The notes under the pieces: generated by a model
What the model was told of the DNA's origin: nothing
Database searches by the model: none
What the model saw: only the letters and a program-made list of their open reading frames with translations
Translations under genes and position numbers: made by a program
Shown: positions 62,577 through 64,000 of the stretch, piece after piece
How the letters are laid out: the number at the start of each line of letters is the position of its first letter
Position numbering within the stretch: the stretch's first letter is position 1
Source: Anabaena sp051781005
GTDB taxonomy: Bacteria > Cyanobacteriota > Cyanobacteriia > Cyanobacteriales > Nostocaceae
Reading direction: 5' to 3'
Length of the DNA stretch: 64,000 nt
Assembly (NCBI RefSeq): GCF_051781005.1
Contig: NZ_JBPWOA010000005.1
Coordinates: forward strand, 124,001-188,000

Positions 62577-64000
62577 ATGTTTACTTCATCAGAAACTCCT
62601 ATAATTGCGGCAGTTGTGCTAGTCGCTTTCGGCATTTTGGGTTGGGGCTTTTATCGTGCCAGACCCTTTGGTAAGCTGGGAATCTTAGCCTGGTTACAGT
62701 CGGTAGTATTGATGGCTCCTTGGCTGCTGTTCTTTGGCTGCTTTGCCGCTGGCATTTACATCAATATAGCGGGTATATTGTTGTTGCTGGTAGCTTCAAC
62801 TGGGGTGTATATTTTCTTGGGTAGACAGTTACGCGATGCTGGTCAAGATGCCATTCTCAAGCAACGAGCAACAGAAAGACTCGCGGCTGAAACCTCAGAA
62901 GCAGCAAATTCCACAAAAAATGGCAACAATTCAGCAGTAGTTGGAGAGCTGAAACCAGAAGAAATGACAATACCAGAAGAAGATTTGCATACCATTAAAG
63001 GTATTTTTGGTATTGACACATTTTTTGCCACTGAAACCATCCCTTATCAAGAAGGAGCAATTTTCAAAGGTAATTTACGGGGAGAACCAGAGGAAGTTCA
63101 CAACCGGTTGACTCAAAGTTTGCAGGGACGTTTAGGTGATAAATATCGCCTGTTTTTGGTTGAGAACACAGACGGTAAACCTGTGATTATTGTTTTGCCT
63201 AGTCGCAATGATCCACGTCCAATGCAGTTACCCCAAAAGGTATTTGCAGTGATTTTGTTAGTGGCAACTATTGCCACCAGTTTAGAGGCATCAGGTTTAT
63301 TACTGAATTTCGATTTATTCTCCAGCCCATCACGTTTTCCTGAAGCTTTGCCTATCAGCTTGGGCATATGTACAATTTTGATAGCCCATGAAATTGGTCA
63401 TTGGTTATTAGCAAAACGTCACCAAGTCCGTCTGAGTTTACCGTTTTTTCTACCCGCTGTACAAATTGGCTCTTTTGGGGCTATTACCCGGTTTGAGTCT
63501 CTTTTACCTAATCGTAAGGCATTATTTGATATTGCTTTGGCAGGGCCAGCTTTTGGCGGGATTGTTTCTTTGTTGATGTTGGTGACAGGCTTGTTGCTTT
63601 CCCACCCAGGTAGTTTATTTCAGTTGCCAAATCAGTTTTTCCAAGGCTCGATTTTGGTGGGTAGCTTGGCGCGGGTTGTGCTGGGTGCGGCTGTAAAAGC
63701 GCCTTTAGTAAATGTCCATCCTCTAGTGATCATTGGTTGGTTGGGGTTGGTGATTACGGCTTTAAACTTAATGCCTGCTGGACAATTAGATGGGGGGCGC
63801 ATTGTGCAGGCAATTTATGGACGCAAAACCGCAGGAAGGGCTACCTTTGCGACTTTAGCTTTGCTGGCATTGGTGTCTCTGGGTAATGCTCTAGCGATGT
63901 ATTGGGCGATCGTCATTTTCTTTTTACAAAGGGAACCAGAACGCCCAAGTTTGAATGAAGTCACTGAACCGGATGATGCTAGAGCCGCTTTAGGTCTTTT
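62577..64000 (+). CDS. Site-2 protease (M50, EGY1-like), 3' end beyond the window
   Basis: 474 codons are visible from ATG 62577 with no stop, so the gene is cut by the window edge. Several N-terminal helices and a soluble segment (about 105-205) precede the core. The zinc motif HEIGHW is at about 271-276, and the second motif NLMPAGQLDGGR has the third ligand Asp at about 404. GPAFGG adds the family signature. It is the cyanobacterial homologue of the plastid EGY1 intramembrane protease, which releases membrane-tethered regulators or processes membrane proteins. Confidence 0.93.
   Translation, partial: MFTSSETPIIAAVVLVAFGILGWGFYRARPFGKLGILAWLQSVVLMAPWLLFFGCFAAGIYINIAGILLLLVASTGVYIFLGRQLRDAGQDAILKQRATERLAAETSEAANSTKNGNNSAVVGELKPEEMTIPEEDLHTIKGIFGIDTFFATETIPYQEGAIFKGNLRGEPEEVHNRLTQSLQGRLGDKYRLFLVENTDGKPVIIVLPSRNDPRPMQLPQKVFAVILLVATIATSLEASGLLLNFDLFSSPSRFPEALPISLGICTILIAHEIGHWLLAKRHQVRLSLPFFLPAVQIGSFGAITRFESLLPNRKALFDIALAGPAFGGIVSLLMLVTGLLLSHPGSLFQLPNQFFQGSILVGSLARVVLGAAVKAPLVNVHPLVIIGWLGLVITALNLMPAGQLDGGRIVQAIYGRKTAGRATFATLALLALVSLGNALAMYWAIVIFFLQREPERPSLNEVTEPDDARAALGL

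Overview
The window comes from a filamentous, probably heterocyst-forming (Nostocales-type) cyanobacterium. Signs of this are the AT-rich DNA, many GCGATCGC (HIP1) octamers, short tandemly repeated heptamers (STRR), small dispersed repeats, and cyanobacterial families: DevBCA-type exporter, GUN4 domain, cyanobacteriochrome-like GAF domains, Uma2 nucleases, an EGY1-like site-2 protease, and the 2-oxoglutarate decarboxylase/succinic semialdehyde dehydrogenase pair. No rRNA, tRNA or CRISPR array was found and no complete insertion sequence. Non-autonomous repeats are abundant.

Layout. 1-9.5 kb: a photosensor-like histidine kinase, FtsH protease, DUF1614 and AI-2E-type membrane proteins, and a pentapeptide-repeat protein. 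9.7-14 kb: a DevB-DevC-DevA exporter transcribed away from a TetR regulator that carries a second, ribbon-helix-helix-like domain; a perfect palindrome sits between them. 14-25 kb: a class A beta-lactamase-like serine hydrolase, an NlpC/P60 cell-wall peptidase, a PLD-family protein, a bile-acid/sodium symporter, a 1440-residue SF1 helicase and a histone-deacetylase-family hydrolase. 25-38 kb: MscS channel, SLH protein, alpha/beta hydrolase, Ser/Thr kinase, class I aldolase, ADP-ribosylglycohydrolase, Uma2, VOC protein, YlqF GTPase and a VanZ-LamG protein. 38-50 kb: FHA-GAF adenylate cyclase, the SSADH/2-OGDC bypass of the TCA cycle, a DUF192 lipoprotein, DUF2949, a class V aminotransferase, TrpC and dihydrolipoyl dehydrogenase. 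50-64 kb: a broken antitoxin locus, a two-gene EACC1 + caspase-GUN4 conflict-type operon, a second Uma2, an RND efflux pair, a multi-PAS histidine kinase and the start of a site-2 protease.

How genes work together. Clear functional groups are DevBCA with its TetR regulator, SSADH with 2-OGDC (2-oxoglutarate to succinate), the RND permease with its adaptor, and EACC1 with the caspase. The most interesting signals are: (i) the EACC1/caspase/GUN4 operon, which looks like a regulated cell-death or conflict system; (ii) a DXCF-type cyanobacteriochrome signature in the first histidine kinase; (iii) the TetR-RHH fusion and its palindromic operator; (iv) a PLD nuclease-like protein near an Upf1-like helicase, the pairing seen in Mokosh-type defence; (v) a MITE inserted in an 81-bp tandem array so cleanly that the 2-bp TA duplication can be counted; and (vi) an antitoxin gene cut by an 89-bp dispersed repeat and fused in frame to a second antitoxin-like frame.
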